A stretch of 64,000 nt of DNA from Streptomyces sp. NRRL S-37 (GCF_000721605.1 NZ_JOIZ01000022.1:1-64000), one strand, 5' to 3'. Positions 36,369 through 45,176 are shown, numbered from the stretch's first letter. A program made the numbers and translations. The notes: generated from the letters alone by a model not told the origin.

Positions 36369-38213
36369 ATGATCACTTCCCTGCTGATCGCGAACCGGGG
36401 CGAGATCGCCTGCCGGATCGCCCGCACCTGCAGTGAGTTGGGAATCCGGACGGTCGCCGTGCACTCGGACGCCGACGAGGACGCCCTCCACGCGCGCGTG
36501 GCCGACGCCGCCGTACGCCTGCCGGGGACGGCGCCCGCCGACACCTACCTGCGCGGCGACCTGATCGTGAAGGCCGCCCTCGCGGCCGGCGCGGACGCCG
36601 TCCACCCCGGCTACGGCTTCCTCTCCGAGAACGCCGGCTTCGCGCGGGCCGTACGGGACGCGGGCCTGGTGTGGATCGGGCCGCCCCCGGAGGCGATCGA
36701 GGCGATGGCGTCGAAGACGCGCGCCAAGGAGCTGATGGGCATCGAGCCCCTGTACGAGGTCACCGAGGCCGACCTGCCGGTGCTGGTGAAGGCGGCGGCG
36801 GGCGGCGGCGGACGCGGGATGCGCGTCGTACGGCGCCTCGCGGACCTGGACGGCGAGCGGAACGCCGCCCGCGCGGAGGCCGCGAGCGCCTTCGGTGACG
36901 GCGAGGTGTTCGTCGAGCCGTACGTGGAGGGCGGCCGGCACGTCGAGGTGCAGGTGCTCGCCGACACTCACGGCACGGTGTGGGTGCTGGGCACCCGCGA
37001 CTGCTCCCTCCAGCGCCGCCACCAGAAGGTGATCGAGGAGGCCCCGGCGCCCGGTCTCACCGGACCGCTCACCGAGGAGCTCCACGCCCTCGCCGTACGC
37101 GCCGCGCGTGCCGTCTCCTACGTCGGCGCCGGGACCGTCGAGTTCCTCGTCGCCGACGGCAGGGCGCACTTCCTGGAGATGAACACCCGCCTCCAGGTGG
37201 AGCACCCGGTGACCGAGGCCGTCTTCGGGATCGACCTCGTCGCCGAGCAGATCCGCGTCGCGGAGGGCCACGCACTGGGCGACGGGCCGCCTCTCCCGCG
37301 CGGGCACGCCGTCGAGGCCCGCCTCTACGCCGAGGACCCCGCCCAGGACTGGGCACCGCAGACCGGCCGGCTGCACCGCCTCGCCGTCCCCGACTCCGTA
37401 CGCCTGGACACCGGCTATACGGACGGCGACGACATCGGCGTCCACTACGACCCCCTGCTCGCCAAGGTCGTCGCCCACGCCCCCACCCGCGCGGAGGCCG
37501 TCCGCAAGCTCGCGTCCGCACTGGAACGGGCGGTGACCCACGGCCCCGTCACCAACCGGGACCTCCTCGTCCGCTCCTTGCGGCACGAGGAGTTCGCGCA
37601 AGCCCGCATGGACACCGGCTTCTACGACCGCCACCTGCCCGAGCTGACCGCCCCGGCCCCCGACCCGTACGCCCCGCTCGCCGCCGCCCTCGCCGACGCC
37701 CACGGTCGCTCCCGCTTCGGTGGCTGGCGCAACCTGCCCTCGCAGCCGCAGGTCAAGCGGTACGCGATGGCGGGCGAGGAGCACGAGGTCCGCTACCGGC
37801 ACACGCGCGACGGCCTCGCGGCCGACGGGGTGCACGTCGTGCACGCCGACGCGGGGCTGGTGATCCTGGACGTGGACGGCGTACGACGCCGCTACGAGGT
37901 CAGCCGCTACGGCGACCGCGTCCACGTCGGCGCCACCGCCCTCACCGCCCTGCCCCGCTTCCCCGCCCCCACCGCCCAGCACGCTCCCGGCTCCCTGTTC
38001 GCCCCCATGCCGGGCACGGTCGTCCGCGTCGCGGAGGGCCTGACCGAGGGCACGGAGGTGGAGGCCGGCCGGCCCCTGCTCTGGCTGGAGGCGATGAAGA
38101 TGCAGCACGAGATCACCGCCCCGGTCACGGGAGTCCTGCGTACCCTCCGCGCGGCCCCGGGCCAGCAAGTGGAACCCGGCACCCTCCTGGCGGTCGTGGA
38201 GGAAGCCTCCTAG
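36369..38213 (+). CDS. Acyl-CoA carboxylase alpha (biotin carboxylase + BCCP) subunit
   Basis: A 614-residue biotin carboxylase/carrier fusion. LLIANRGEIACRIART at the start, HPGYGFLSENAGFA, ATP lid KAAAGGGGRGMR, EMNTRLQVEHPVTE in the active site, and C-terminal biotinyl motif EAMKMQHEI with Lys577. The stretch between the B-domain lysine and the glycine loop (SKTRAKELMGIEPLYEVTEA) is several residues shorter than usual. It starts 7 bases after the beta subunit and forms one enzyme with it. Confidence 0.9.
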   Translation: MITSLLIANRGEIACRIARTCSELGIRTVAVHSDADEDALHARVADAAVRLPGTAPADTYLRGDLIVKAALAAGADAVHPGYGFLSENAGFARAVRDAGLVWIGPPPEAIEAMASKTRAKELMGIEPLYEVTEADLPVLVKAAAGGGGRGMRVVRRLADLDGERNAARAEAASAFGDGEVFVEPYVEGGRHVEVQVLADTHGTVWVLGTRDCSLQRRHQKVIEEAPAPGLTGPLTEELHALAVRAARAVSYVGAGTVEFLVADGRAHFLEMNTRLQVEHPVTEAVFGIDLVAEQIRVAEGHALGDGPPLPRGHAVEARLYAEDPAQDWAPQTGRLHRLAVPDSVRLDTGYTDGDDIGVHYDPLLAKVVAHAPTRAEAVRKLASALERAVTHGPVTNRDLLVRSLRHEEFAQARMDTGFYDRHLPELTAPAPDPYAPLAAALADAHGRSRFGGWRNLPSQPQVKRYAMAGEEHEVRYRHTRDGLAADGVHVVHADAGLVILDVDGVRRRYEVSRYGDRVHVGATALTALPRFPAPTAQHAPGSLFAPMPGTVVRVAEGLTEGTEVEAGRPLLWLEAMKMQHEITAPVTGVLRTLRAAPGQQVEPGTLLAVVEEAS

Positions 38214-38283
38214 GGGCGCGGGGCTGTGCCCGATGTGCGGTTACCGCCGCGTGGGCGCGACCAGCCACACACAACCCGCAGTC
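38214..38283 (+). repeat. Degenerate Streptomyces interspersed repeat
   Basis: The stretch GGGCGCGGGG...GCGCGACCAGCCAC...AACCCGCAGTCG is a diverged copy of the repeat also seen at 54656-54700 and 61908-62048. It lies directly after the carboxylase stop, before the TnpB element. Confidence 0.65.
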
Positions 38284-38294
38284 GAAGGAGCCAC

Positions 38295-39690
38295 TTGACT
38301 TCCTCCCCCGCCTAAAGGCGGGGGATTCCAGCGGTCGCCCGCTGGGTTTCCTGCTTCACCGACGACCGCCCCGTCCGGGAGGACTCCCGTTGAGGTCTTA
38401 CACCGTCTCCACAGGCAGACGCCGCCAGCCCGGCGGCCAGGATGTTGCGTGCCGCGTTCACGTCGCGGTCATGCACGGCGCCGCACTCGCACGTCCACTC
38501 CCGGACGTTCAGCGGCAGCTTCCCTCGGACCGTGCCGCAGGCCCCGCACAGCTTGGAACTGGGGAAGAAGCGGTCGATCACGACGAGTTCACGCCCGTAC
38601 CAGGCGCACTTGTACTCCAGCATCATGCGCAGATCCGTCCAGGCCGCGTCCGAGATGGCGCGCGCGAGGCGGCCGTTCTTCAGCAGGTTGCGGACGGTCA
38701 GATCCTCGATCACGACCGTTTGGTTCTCACGGACGAGCCGAGTCGACAGCTTGTGCAGGAAGTCCCGGCGCCGGTCGGCGATCCGCGCGTGGACCTTGGC
38801 GACGCGGCGCCGGGCCTTCTCCCGGTTGGCCGAGCCCTTCGCCTTCCGCGACAGTTCCCGCTGCGCCTTCGCGAGGCGGGCACGGTCGCGGCACCCGTGC
38901 CGGGGGTTGGCGATCTTCTCCCCGGTGGACAGGGTCACCAGGGAGGTGATCCCGGCGTCGATGCCGACCGCCGCCGTGGTGGCCGGCGCGGGGGCGATGG
39001 TGTCCTCGCACAGCATCGAGACGAACCAGCGGCCCGCCGGATCGCGGGAGACGGTCACCGTGGTCGGCTCCGCCCCTTCGGGAAGGGGACGGGACCAGCG
39101 GATGTCCAGGGGCGCCGTCATCTTGGCCAGGGTCAGCTTCCCGTCACGCCACGTGAAGGCACTGCGGGTGTACTCGGCCGACGCCCGGGACTTCTTCCGC
39201 GACTTGTACCGGGGGTACTCGGCGCGCTTGGCGAAGAAGTTCCCGAACGCCGTCTGAAGGTGGCGCAGCGCCTGCTGGAGCGGGACCGAGGACACCTCCG
39301 ACAGGAAGGCCGGTTCCCCGGTCTTCTTCCATTGTGTCAGCGCGGCCGACGACTGCACGTAGGAGATCCGGCGCTGCTCGCCGTACCAGGCCCGCGTGCG
39401 GTCTTCCAGAGCCTTGTTGTAGACGAGGCGGACGCAGCCGAACGTGCGCGACAGCTCCGCCGCCTGCTCGTCCGTGGGATGGAAGCGGTACTTGAACGCC
39501 CGCTTGACCTGCCGCGTCACACCTCACACCGTATCGGATTCCGTGTAAGTGAAGGCTGTCGGCCGGTGGCCGCACACATCGAATCGCCCTGGAGGCGATT
39601 CGCCCTTCCCTGCCCCGCTACGCGGGAACTTCGTTTCTCCCCCGCAAGCGGGAGGCACCCCCACCCCAGCCTGAAGGCCGGGGTATCCAC
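38295..39690 (-). mobile_element. IS200/IS605-type TnpB element inside the acyl-CoA operon
   Basis: The tnpB gene is flanked by end hairpins. On the 3' side of tnpB: CCCCCGCC-TAAA-GGCGGGGG (38305-38324). On the 5' side: CCCC-A-GCC-TGAA-GGC-C-GGGG (39664-39683). No tnpA is present, so it would need a helper transposase (IS1341-like). Ends are approximate: the low-coordinate end is placed at TTGACTTCC because TCAA-type termini are common in this group. CGAAGGAG occurs on both sides, at 38283-38290 and 39690-39697. The second copy is the ribosome-binding site of the dehydrogenase gene. Confidence 0.75.
38312..39520 (-). CDS. tnpB: TnpB, transposon-encoded RNA-guided nuclease
   Basis: A 402-residue TnpB/OrfB protein with an intact RuvC site: GIDAGITSL (Asp188), VIEDL (Glu272) and HDRDVNAARN (Asp353). 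The zinc ribbon is LCGACG (Cys325, Cys328) plus CECG (Cys344, Cys346). TnpB proteins cut DNA next to a transposon-adjacent motif guided by an RNA made from the tnpB 3' end and the element's right end. Here the stop codon lies in the loop of the end hairpin, as expected for an overlapping guide RNA. GTG start at 39520. It is encoded against the host operon. Confidence 0.92.
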   Translation of the reverse strand: MTRQVKRAFKYRFHPTDEQAAELSRTFGCVRLVYNKALEDRTRAWYGEQRRISYVQSSAALTQWKKTGEPAFLSEVSSVPLQQALRHLQTAFGNFFAKRAEYPRYKSRKKSRASAEYTRSAFTWRDGKLTLAKMTAPLDIRWSRPLPEGAEPTTVTVSRDPAGRWFVSMLCEDTIAPAPATTAAVGIDAGITSLVTLSTGEKIANPRHGCRDRARLAKAQRELSRKAKGSANREKARRRVAKVHARIADRRRDFLHKLSTRLVRENQTVVIEDLTVRNLLKNGRLARAISDAAWTDLRMMLEYKCAWYGRELVVIDRFFPSSKLCGACGTVRGKLPLNVREWTCECGAVHDRDVNAARNILAAGLAASACGDGVRPQRESSRTGRSSVKQETQRATAGIPRL

Positions 39691-39702
39691 GAAGGAGTCC
39701 CG

Positions 39703-40842
39703 ATGAACACCCTCATCGAATCAGAGGAACACAAGGCCCTCCGCGAAGCGGTCGCCGCGTTCGCGACCAACCACCCTCACGTCCCCGGCACCGACAACCG
39801 CTCCTTCTGGCAGGAAGCCGCCAAGCTCGGCTACATCGGCGTCAACCTGCCGGAGGAATACGGCGGTGGCGGCGGTGGCATCACCGAACTCTCCCTCGTC
39901 CTGGAGGAGATGGGCGCCGCCGGCAACCCCCTGCTGATGATGATCGTCTCCCCGGCGATCTGCGGCACCGTCATCTCCCGCTTCGGCACCGAGGCCCAGA
40001 AACGCCAGTGGCTGCCCACCCTGGCCGACGGCAGCCGCCTGATGGCCTTCGGCATCACCGAACCCGACGCCGGCTCCAACAGTCACCGCCTCACCACCAC
40101 GGCCCGCCGCGACGGCACCGACTGGCTCCTCACCGGCCGCAAGGTGTTCGTCTCCGGCGTCGACATCGCCGACGCCACCCTCGTCGTGGGCCGCACCGAG
40201 GACGCCCGCACCGGGAAGCTCAAGCCCTGCCTGTTCATCGTCCCGCGCGACGCCGAGGGCTTCCGGCGGCGCCCCATCGACATGGAACTCCACGCCGTGG
40301 AGAAACAGTTCGAGCTGGTCCTCGACGACGTACGGCTGCCCGCGGAAGCCCTCGTGGGCGACGAGGACGCGGGCCTGCTCCAGCTCTTCGCCGGCCTCAA
40401 CCCCGAACGCGTCATGACGGCCGCCTTCGCGATCGGCATGGGCCGCTACGCGCTCGCCCGCGCCGTCGCGTACGCGCGTGAGCGCACCGTCTGGAACGCC
40501 CCCATCGGCTCCCACCAGGCGATCGCCCACCCCCTCGCCCAGGCGCACATCGACCTCGAACTGGCCCGCCTGATGACGCGGAAGGCCGCCCACCTCTACG
40601 ACGCCGGCGACGACGCGGGCGCGGGCGAGGCCGCCAACATGGCCAAGTACGCGGCGGCCGAGGCCTGCGTGAAGGCCGTCGACCAGGCCGTGCACACCCT
40701 CGGCGGCAACGGCCTCACGCGCGAGTACGGGCTCGCCTCGCTGGTGACCGCCGCGCGCGTGTCCCGTATCGCCCCGGTGAGCCGGGAGATGATCCTCAAC
40801 TACGTCTCCCACCAGACCCTGGGCCTCCCCAAGTCGTACTAG
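39703..40842 (+). CDS. Acyl-CoA dehydrogenase
   Basis: A 379-residue flavoprotein: the N-terminal helical domain contains GYIGVNLPEEYGGGG and LVLEEMGAAGNPL. FAD/substrate segment FGITEPDAGSNSHRLTT, then MTAAFAIGMGRYALARAV, VWNAPIGSHQAIAHPLAQAH, and HTLGGNGLTREYGL near the C-terminus. It introduces the alpha,beta double bond in an acyl-CoA, the step before carboxylation or hydration in this operon. GAAGGAG at 39691-39697 sits 5 bases before the ATG and directly abuts the TnpB element end, so the insertion left the ribosome-binding site intact. Confidence 0.9.
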   Translation: MNTLIESEEHKALREAVAAFATNHPHVPGTDNRSFWQEAAKLGYIGVNLPEEYGGGGGGITELSLVLEEMGAAGNPLLMMIVSPAICGTVISRFGTEAQKRQWLPTLADGSRLMAFGITEPDAGSNSHRLTTTARRDGTDWLLTGRKVFVSGVDIADATLVVGRTEDARTGKLKPCLFIVPRDAEGFRRRPIDMELHAVEKQFELVLDDVRLPAEALVGDEDAGLLQLFAGLNPERVMTAAFAIGMGRYALARAVAYARERTVWNAPIGSHQAIAHPLAQAHIDLELARLMTRKAAHLYDAGDDAGAGEAANMAKYAAAEACVKAVDQAVHTLGGNGLTREYGLASLVTAARVSRIAPVSREMILNYVSHQTLGLPKSY

Positions 40843-40960
40843 GGGGTGTCGTTTGGATCCTGTCGGGGTCGCGGGGTCTGGCACCGCACCTCGCCGCGTT
40901 GTCGTCGGTTGCCAGGGCTCCGCCCTGGCGCCCTCCTCCGCCTTGCGATGCACGGCACCC
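40843..40960 (+). repeat. Hairpin-containing interspersed element replacing a gene start
   Basis: From GGGGTGTCGTTTGGATCC immediately after the dehydrogenase stop to about 40960. It contains the perfect stem GCCAGGGC-TCC-GCCCTGGC (40911-40929) and reads like a Streptomyces intergenic repeat that I recall as beginning GGTGTCGTTTG. Its protein reading has no resemblance to CoA ligases, whereas homology begins sharply at 40961. Confidence 0.6.
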
Positions 40961-42454
40961 ACCCCGGCACTGATCGACGGCACCGACGGCACCACCCTCA
41001 CCTACGAGCAACTGGACCGCTTCCACCGGCGGGTCGCCGCGGGACTCGCCGAGGCGGGCGTGCGCAAGGGGGACGTGCTCGCCCTGCACAGCCCCAACAC
41101 GGTCGCCTTCCCCACCGCGTTCTACGCCGCCACCCGCGCGGGCGCCTCCGTCACCACCGTGCACCCCCTGGCCACCGCCGAGGAGTTCGGCAAGCAGCTG
41201 AAGGACTGCGCGGCCCGCTGGATCGTCACCGTCTCACCGCTGCTGGACACCGCGCGGAGGGCCGCCGGACTGGCCGGCGGGATCGAGGAGATCCTCGTCT
41301 GCGACAGCGCGCCCGGACACCGCTCCCTGATCGACATGTTGGTTTCCACCGCACCCGAGCCGGAGGCCGCCATCGACCCGGCCGAGGACGTCGCCGCCCT
41401 GCCGTACTCCTCCGGCACCACCGGCGTCCCCAAGGGTGTGATGCTCACCCACCGCCAGATCGCCACCAACCTCGCCCAGCTCCAGCCGCTGATCACCGCG
41501 GGCCCCGGCGACCGCATCCTCGCGGTGCTCCCGTTCTTCCACATCTACGGTCTGACCGCCCTGATGAACGCCCCGCTCCGGCAGGGCGCCACCGTCGTCG
41601 TCCTGCCGCGCTTCGACCTGGAGACGTTCCTCGCGGCCATCCAGAACCACCGCATCACCGGCCTGTACGTGGCCCCGCCGATCGTCCTGGCCCTCGCCAA
41701 GCACCCCCTGGTCGCCCGGTACGACCTGTCGTCCCTGAAGTACGTCGTCAGCGCCGCCGCACCCCTGGACGCGGGCCTCGCCGCCGCCTGCTCGCGGAGA
41801 CTCGGACTGCCGCCCGTCGGCCAGGCGTACGGCATGACGGAACTGTCGCCCGGCACCCACGTCGTCCCCCTGGACGCCATGAACGACGCGCCCCCCGGCA
41901 CCGTCGGCAAGCTCATCGCCGGCACCGAGATGCGGATCGTCTCCCTCGACGACCCCGGCGAGGACCTCGGCCCCGGCGAGCCCGGCGAGATCCTCATCCG
42001 CGGTCCGCAGATCATGAAGGGCTACCTCGGCCGCCCCGACGCCACCGCCGCCATGATCGACGAGGAAGGCTGGCTGCACACCGGCGACGTCGGCCACGTC
42101 GACGAGGAAGGCTGGCTCTTCGTCGTGGACCGCGTGAAGGAACTCATCAAGTACAAGGGCTTCCAGGTCGCCCCCGCCGAACTCGAGGCGCTGCTCCTCA
42201 CCCACCCCGGCATCGCCGACGCCGCCGTCATCGGCGTCTACGACGACGACGGCAACGAGGCACCGCACGCCCACGTCGTCCGCCGGCCGTCCGCCCCGGA
42301 GCTCTCCGCGGACGAGATCATGACGTACGTCGCCGAACGCGTCGCCCCCTACAAGCGCATCCGGCACGTCACCTTCATCGACGGCGTCCCGCGCGCCGCC
42401 TCCGGAAAGATCCTGCGCCGTGAACTCCGCGCGGTGCGCGAGGAGCCCTCGTGA
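40853..42454 (+). CDS. 4-coumarate/cinnamate-CoA ligase-like enzyme with a replaced N-terminus
   Basis: An acyl-CoA synthetase of the ANL family. P-loop YSSGTTGVPKGVMLTH, AYGMTELSPG, GEILIRGPQIMKGYLGRPDA, GWLHTGDVGHVD, VDRVKELIKYKGFQVAPAEL, and the catalytic lysine in PRAASGKILRR. It resembles the S. coelicolor cinnamate-CoA ligase. The family part starts at TPALIDGTDGTTLTYEQL (40961). The preceding 36 codons come from the repeat at 40843-40960, and the native first 25-30 residues are missing. No ATG or GTG exists in frame there; only TTG 40853 or TTG 40943 could start it. Catalytic motifs are complete, so it may still work if translated. Confidence 0.75.
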   Translation: MDPVGVAGSGTAPRRVVVGCQGSALAPSSALRCTAPTPALIDGTDGTTLTYEQLDRFHRRVAAGLAEAGVRKGDVLALHSPNTVAFPTAFYAATRAGASVTTVHPLATAEEFGKQLKDCAARWIVTVSPLLDTARRAAGLAGGIEEILVCDSAPGHRSLIDMLVSTAPEPEAAIDPAEDVAALPYSSGTTGVPKGVMLTHRQIATNLAQLQPLITAGPGDRILAVLPFFHIYGLTALMNAPLRQGATVVVLPRFDLETFLAAIQNHRITGLYVAPPIVLALAKHPLVARYDLSSLKYVVSAAAPLDAGLAAACSRRLGLPPVGQAYGMTELSPGTHVVPLDAMNDAPPGTVGKLIAGTEMRIVSLDDPGEDLGPGEPGEILIRGPQIMKGYLGRPDATAAMIDEEGWLHTGDVGHVDEEGWLFVVDRVKELIKYKGFQVAPAELEALLLTHPGIADAAVIGVYDDDGNEAPHAHVVRRPSAPELSADEIMTYVAERVAPYKRIRHVTFIDGVPRAASGKILRRELRAVREEPS

Positions 42455-43185
42455 CCCTGATCGGCCGCACCCGCGCGCGGGGCGTCGAAACGCTCTGTCT
42501 CGACGCCCCGGAGCGCCGCAACGCCCTGTCCGCCACCCTCGTCGGCGAACTGGCCGACGCGCTCACCGGCGCCGGCGAGGACACCGGCGTCCGCGCGGTG
42601 GTCCTCACCCACACCGGCAACACCTTCAGCGCGGGCGCCGACCTGCGCGACCCGCCCGCCCCCGAGGCACTGGTGGGCCTGCTGCGGCAGATCGTCGAGC
42701 TGCCCAAACCGGTCCTCGCGCGGGTCACCGGGCACGTCCGCGCGGGCGGCCTCGGCCTGCTCGCCGCCTGCGACATCACCGTCGCCTCCCACGCGGCGAC
42801 GTTCGCCTTCACCGAGGTCCGCATCGGGGTCGCGCCGGCCGTCATCTCCCTGCCGCTGCTGCCCCGCACCGACCCGCGCGCCCTGGCCCGCTACTACCTC
42901 ACCGGCGAACACCTCGACACCGCCGAGGCCGTCCGCATCGGCCTGCTCACCGCCGCCGGCGACGACGTGGACGAGGTCCTCGCCCCGATCCTCGACGGCC
43001 TGCGCAGATCCGCCCCCGACGCCCTGGCCGAGACGAAACGGCTGCTCACGGCTAGGGTGCTGGAGACCTTCGACCGGGACGCGGCCGACCTGACCGCGCT
43101 CTCGGCACGCCTCTTCGCCTCCGCCCCCGCGCGCGAGGGAATGACGGCCTTCCTCGAACGACGGGATCCGGAATGGGTGGTGTGA
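42451..43185 (+). CDS. Enoyl-CoA hydratase/isomerase
   Basis: A 244-residue crotonase-fold protein: LDAPERRNALSATLVGEL, oxyanion loop NTFSAGADLRDPP, and GHVRAGGLGLLAACDITVAS, FTEVRIGVAPAVISLPLL. The second oxyanion Gly is in ARAGG-type sequence. The catalytic Glu of true hydratases (in the FTEVRIG segment) is present once; the second is not. It hydrates or isomerises an enoyl-CoA. GTG overlaps the ligase stop by 4 bases. Confidence 0.88.
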   Translation: MTLIGRTRARGVETLCLDAPERRNALSATLVGELADALTGAGEDTGVRAVVLTHTGNTFSAGADLRDPPAPEALVGLLRQIVELPKPVLARVTGHVRAGGLGLLAACDITVASHAATFAFTEVRIGVAPAVISLPLLPRTDPRALARYYLTGEHLDTAEAVRIGLLTAAGDDVDEVLAPILDGLRRSAPDALAETKRLLTARVLETFDRDAADLTALSARLFASAPAREGMTAFLERRDPEWVV

Positions 43186-43787
43186 GCACGGCCGACCGTG
43201 CCGAACGAGTCCCCAAGCAGGACCGCAGCCGGGCCACCCGGCAGCGGCTCCTGGAAGCCGCCGTGGCCTGCCTCGCCGAACACGGCTGGGCGGGCTCCAC
43301 GGTCCTGGTCGTCGCCGAACGCGCGGGCGTCTCCCGGGGAGCCGCCCAGCACCACTTCCCGACCCGTGAGGACCTCTTCACGGCCGCCGTCGAGTACGTC
43401 GCCGAGGAGCGCTCCACCGCCCTGCGCGCCCTCTTCCCGGAAGGCGCCGCGGCCGGTGACCGCCGCGCGGTGATCGAGGCGCTGGTCGGCCTCTACACCG
43501 GCCCCGTCTTCCGCGCGGCGCTCCACCTGTGGGTCGCCGCCTCCAATGAGGAACAGCTGCGCCCGCGCGTGACCGAGCTGGAACTGCGCGTCGGCCGCGA
43601 GTCCCACCGCATCGCCGTCGACCTCCTCGGCGCCGACGAGTCCCGCCCCGGCGTCCGCGAAACCGTCCAGGGCCTCCTCGACATGGCCCGGGGCCTCGGT
43701 CTCGCCAACCTCCTCACCGACGACACGGCCCGCCGCGAGCGCGTGGTGGCCCAGTGGGCGGCACTGCTGGACGAGGCGCTGGGCTGA
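43182..43787 (+). CDS. TetR-family regulator of the acyl-CoA operon
   Basis: A 201-residue TetR protein: SRATRQRLLEAAVACLAEHG, helix-turn-helix TVLVVAERAGVSRGAAQHHF and PTREDLFTAAVEYV, then a ligand domain. GTG 43182 overlaps the hydratase stop (GTGA); ATG 43173 in frame would be an alternative. Last gene of the operon, so probably an acyl-CoA-responsive repressor of it. Confidence 0.88.
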   Translation: MSTADRAERVPKQDRSRATRQRLLEAAVACLAEHGWAGSTVLVVAERAGVSRGAAQHHFPTREDLFTAAVEYVAEERSTALRALFPEGAAAGDRRAVIEALVGLYTGPVFRAALHLWVAASNEEQLRPRVTELELRVGRESHRIAVDLLGADESRPGVRETVQGLLDMARGLGLANLLTDDTARRERVVAQWAALLDEALG

Positions 43788-43790
43788 CCC

Positions 43791-44349
43791 ATGGGCGACC
43801 GGTTCCAGGTGATCGTCGACCTCGACGCGGACGAGGCGGACGCCGCCCGGCTCGCCCGGCGGGTGGTGGAACGGCTCGCGGCGGAGGGCATCGTCCTCGC
43901 CGAACGCACGAAATGCGTCCTTGGACAGCCCCTGGGACATCCGCCCGGCCCGCACTGGGAACGTGCGGTGACCGACGACTGGGACTTCGAGCCCTGGGAC
44001 GGACTCGCCGTCCACACCCGCCGCACCGGCTTCACCAGCGGCGCGGACATGCCGGGCGCGGCCCTCTGCCCGCGCTGCGGAGCCTCCACCCCCCCTGGAG
44101 GACGAGACATGGCAGCGCTTCGGCACCGCCATGCGGACGTGGTACGACACCGGTGCCGCGACCGTCGAGTGCCCCGCCTGCACGACCGCCGTCGCCGTTC
44201 CGGACTGGGCCTGGGACGAGGCCCCGCTCGCCTTCGGCTGCCTGGGCTTCGAGTTCTGGAACTGGCCCGACCTCACCGACGCCTTCCGCGCCCGGCTGAC
44301 CGGGCTGCTCGACGGCCACCGCACCGCGTACCTCTGGGGCAAGCTGTAG
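43791..44349 (+). pseudogene. Zinc-ribbon protein gene with a one-base frameshift
   Basis: ATG 43791 opens MGDRFQVIVDLDADEADAAR and continues to CPRCGAST. There a run of seven C (44089-44095) shifts the frame. With six C the reading continues LEDETWQRFGTAMRTW, then TGAATVECPACTTAVAVPDW and ends at TAG 44349 (TAYLWGKL). Both halves have proper codon bias and together give two CPxC metal-binding knuckles. Either a recent inactivating slip or a sequencing error. Unknown function; 3 bases after tetR. Confidence 0.75.
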
Positions 44350-44361
44350 GAACCCGCGCGA

Positions 44362-44511
44362 TCACGCCCGCCCGCGCACCGCGCGGAGGACGCCGACGAC
44401 GTCGTCCGCCGTGACCTCACCCCGCGCGGCGATGTCACGGGCCTCCACCGCCGCCCCGGCCGGCGGCAGTGCCGCCCCCTCGTCCCCCGCACGGGAATCC
44501 CGCCCGCTCAC
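44362..44511 (-). CDS. 49-residue protein coupled to pdxH
   Basis: GTG 44511 overlaps the pdxH stop by 4 bases (GTGA), and the frame runs to TGA 44362. The product is [20 protein letters not shown] and then [20 protein letters not shown] plus LRAVRGRA, with a helical C-terminal half. Overlap and codon bias support a real gene; function not recognised. Confidence 0.5.
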   Translation of the reverse strand: MSGRDSRAGDEGAALPPAGAAVEARDIAARGEVTADDVVGVLRAVRGRA

Positions 44512-45176
44512 GGGCTGAGCCTCTCCACCCGCCAGCCCCCGCCCGCCTCCGCCACGTACCGCAGCCGGTCGTGCAGCCGGTTCTCCCTGCCCTGCCAGAA
44601 CTCCACCGCCTCCGGGACCACCCGGAAGCCGCCCCAGTGGGGCGGCACCGGGACCTGCTCGTGCTCCGGGTAGCGGGCCGCCAGGCCGGCGTAGGTCGCG
44701 TCGAGTTCCGCGCGGCCGGCGATCACCGAGGACTGGCCGCTGGCCCACGCGCCGAGCTGGGAGCCGTGCGGGCGGGTGCGGAAGTAGGCGGCCGTCTCGT
44801 CGCGGCCGGTGCGGCGCGCGGTGCCGGTGACGATGACCTGCCGGGCCATCGGGTGCCAGGGGAAGAGGAGCGAGACGTGGGGGTTCTCCGCCAGGTCGCG
44901 GCCTTTGCGGGAGTCGTAGTTCGTGTAGAAGACGAACCCGTCGTCGTCGAAGTGCTTCAGCAGCACCGTGCGTGAGCTGGGCCGTCCCGCCGCGTCCGCC
45001 GTCGAGACGATCATGGCGTTCGGTTCGAACAGCCCGCCGTCCGTCGCGGCCTGTTTGAACCAGCGCGCGAACTGTCCGACGGGGGTGGCGGCCAGGTCGG
45101 TCTCGGAGAGCCCCTCGGTCCGGTACTGCTTGCGCATCGAGGCGAGATCGAAGGGGACGGCGTCTCGGTCGGTCAC
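44508..45176 (-). CDS. pdxH: Pyridoxamine 5'-phosphate oxidase
   Basis: A 222-residue FMN flavoprotein with the PdxH pattern: [20 protein letters not shown] at the N-terminus, [40 protein letters not shown] for FMN, and [12 protein letters not shown] near the C-terminus with the substrate-binding RLHDR. It oxidises pyridoxine or pyridoxamine phosphate to pyridoxal phosphate. GTG start at 45176. Divergent from citrate synthase. Confidence 0.93.
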   Translation of the reverse strand: MTDRDAVPFDLASMRKQYRTEGLSETDLAATPVGQFARWFKQAATDGGLFEPNAMIVSTADAAGRPSSRTVLLKHFDDDGFVFYTNYDSRKGRDLAENPHVSLLFPWHPMARQVIVTGTARRTGRDETAAYFRTRPHGSQLGAWASGQSSVIAGRAELDATYAGLAARYPEHEQVPVPPHWGGFRVVPEAVEFWQGRENRLHDRLRYVAEAGGGWRVERLSP

